DNA of 6,136 nucleotides from Chloroflexota bacterium (GTDB lineage: Bacteria; Chloroflexota; Dormibacteria; CF-121): assembly GCA_005889285.1 (NCBI GenBank), contig VBFF01000102.1, positions 1-6,136 on the forward strand, in the 5' to 3' direction. Position 1 is the first letter of the stretch, and every line of letters starts with the position of its first letter. Below, one piece after another: positions 5,712 through 6,136 of this stretch. The notes under the pieces were generated by a model. That model was not told where the DNA came from. It ran no database searches and worked only from the letters and a program-made list of their open reading frames with translations. The position numbers were made by a program, and so were the translations under genes.

Positions 5712-6136
5712 TTGGATACCACCGCCTGGCTCGAACTCGCCATCATCGCCATCGCGCTTGTCCTGGCGGGCCTGGCCGCCTCCGCCGAGACGTCGCTGAC
5801 GTCGATATCTCGCGTGCGGCTACGGCAGCTCGTCGAGCAGAAAATCCCCCAGGCGCTGGTGATCGAGCGGCTCCATCGCGATCCGAACGCCTACCTGTCC
5901 ACCATCCTGATCGTCAACACGGTGGCCATCATCGTGGCCTCATCGGCCGCCACCCTGCTCGCCTTGCATCTCTATCACGAGCGCGTGGCCGAGTGGTTGG
6001 TCAGCCTGGTGCTGTCGCTGATCGTGCTGGTCGCCTGCGAGATCACACCCAAGACCCTGGCCCTGCAGCGCGCCGAAAAAGTCGCGCTCCGCATGGCGCG
6101 GCTGGTCGCCTGGGCGACGCTCGTGATGCGACCGCT
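5712..6136 (+). CDS. CNNM/DUF21 membrane protein (HlyC/CorC-type), partial at right edge
   Basis: This is the N-terminal transmembrane part of a CNNM (DUF21) protein, a family usually continued by CBS and CorC/HlyC domains and linked to magnesium or cobalt efflux; older annotations call it hemolysin. The 141 visible codons start at TTG and read through the window edge without a stop. Three hydrophobic segments are visible at about 6-27, 62-87 and 94-110. The family landmarks are SAETSLTSISRVRLRQL (24-40), a short cytosolic segment with DPNAYLSTILIVNTV (57-71) and CEITPKTLAL (109-118), equivalent to the conserved GExxPKxLA. The TTG at 5712 begins 11 nt after the prs stop. It is chosen because it keeps the first membrane helix and no ATG or GTG lies before that helix; the ribosome-binding sequence is weak. 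Cotranscription with glmU and prs is likely from the spacing. Confidence 0.87.
   Translation, partial: MDTTAWLELAIIAIALVLAGLAASAETSLTSISRVRLRQLVEQKIPQALVIERLHRDPNAYLSTILIVNTVAIIVASSAATLLALHLYHERVAEWLVSLVLSLIVLVACEITPKTLALQRAEKVALRMARLVAWATLVMRP

Overview
The window comes from a GC-rich bacterial chromosome (about two-thirds G+C by eye). It is gene-dense, with six protein-coding genes and very short gaps. I see no rRNA, tRNA, CRISPR array, insertion sequence or phage gene. The glmU-prs order, a Gmad2-domain lipoprotein, and two genes that appear to be expressed from a TATAAT box only 17-18 nt before an ATG with no Shine-Dalgarno sequence all fit a Terrabacteria-type organism, for example Chloroflexota or Dormibacterota. 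That placement is an inference without a database search.

Layout. Positions 1-1697 (minus strand) hold a cobalamin-independent methionine synthase (MetE) divided into two cistrons. The folate-side N-terminal domain (747-1649, or slightly longer) comes first and is followed through an ATGA stop/start overlap by the catalytic C-terminal domain, which runs off the left edge. Positions 1650-1754 are a compact divergent promoter region. On the plus strand follow a lipoprotein with a Gmad2 immunoglobulin-like domain (1755-2258), a family 2 glycosyltransferase (2302-3240), the bifunctional UDP-GlcNAc synthesis enzyme GlmU (3275-4699), the PRPP synthetase Prs (4729-5700) and the start of a CNNM/DUF21 (HlyC/CorC-type) membrane protein (from 5712, cut by the right edge).

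How they fit together. The minus-strand pair makes methionine. The plus-strand genes serve the cell envelope and central precursors: GlmU makes UDP-GlcNAc for peptidoglycan and glycans, the GT2 probably decorates an envelope glycan, Prs makes PRPP for nucleotides, His and Trp, and the CNNM protein is a probable ion-transport-associated membrane protein. glmU, prs and the CNNM gene look like one operon behind the TATAAT at 3252-3257. The lipoprotein and GT2 may form another behind the TATAAT at 1731-1736.

This is mostly housekeeping DNA, and I found no new multi-gene system. The points worth a second look are local: an unusual 5' end of the MetE N-domain gene, the split MetE itself, substitutions in the GlmU acetyltransferase site, a GT2 with an altered metal-binding motif, the strongest Shine-Dalgarno of the window sitting before an ATA rather than the prs ATG, and the repeated near-leaderless promoter layout.
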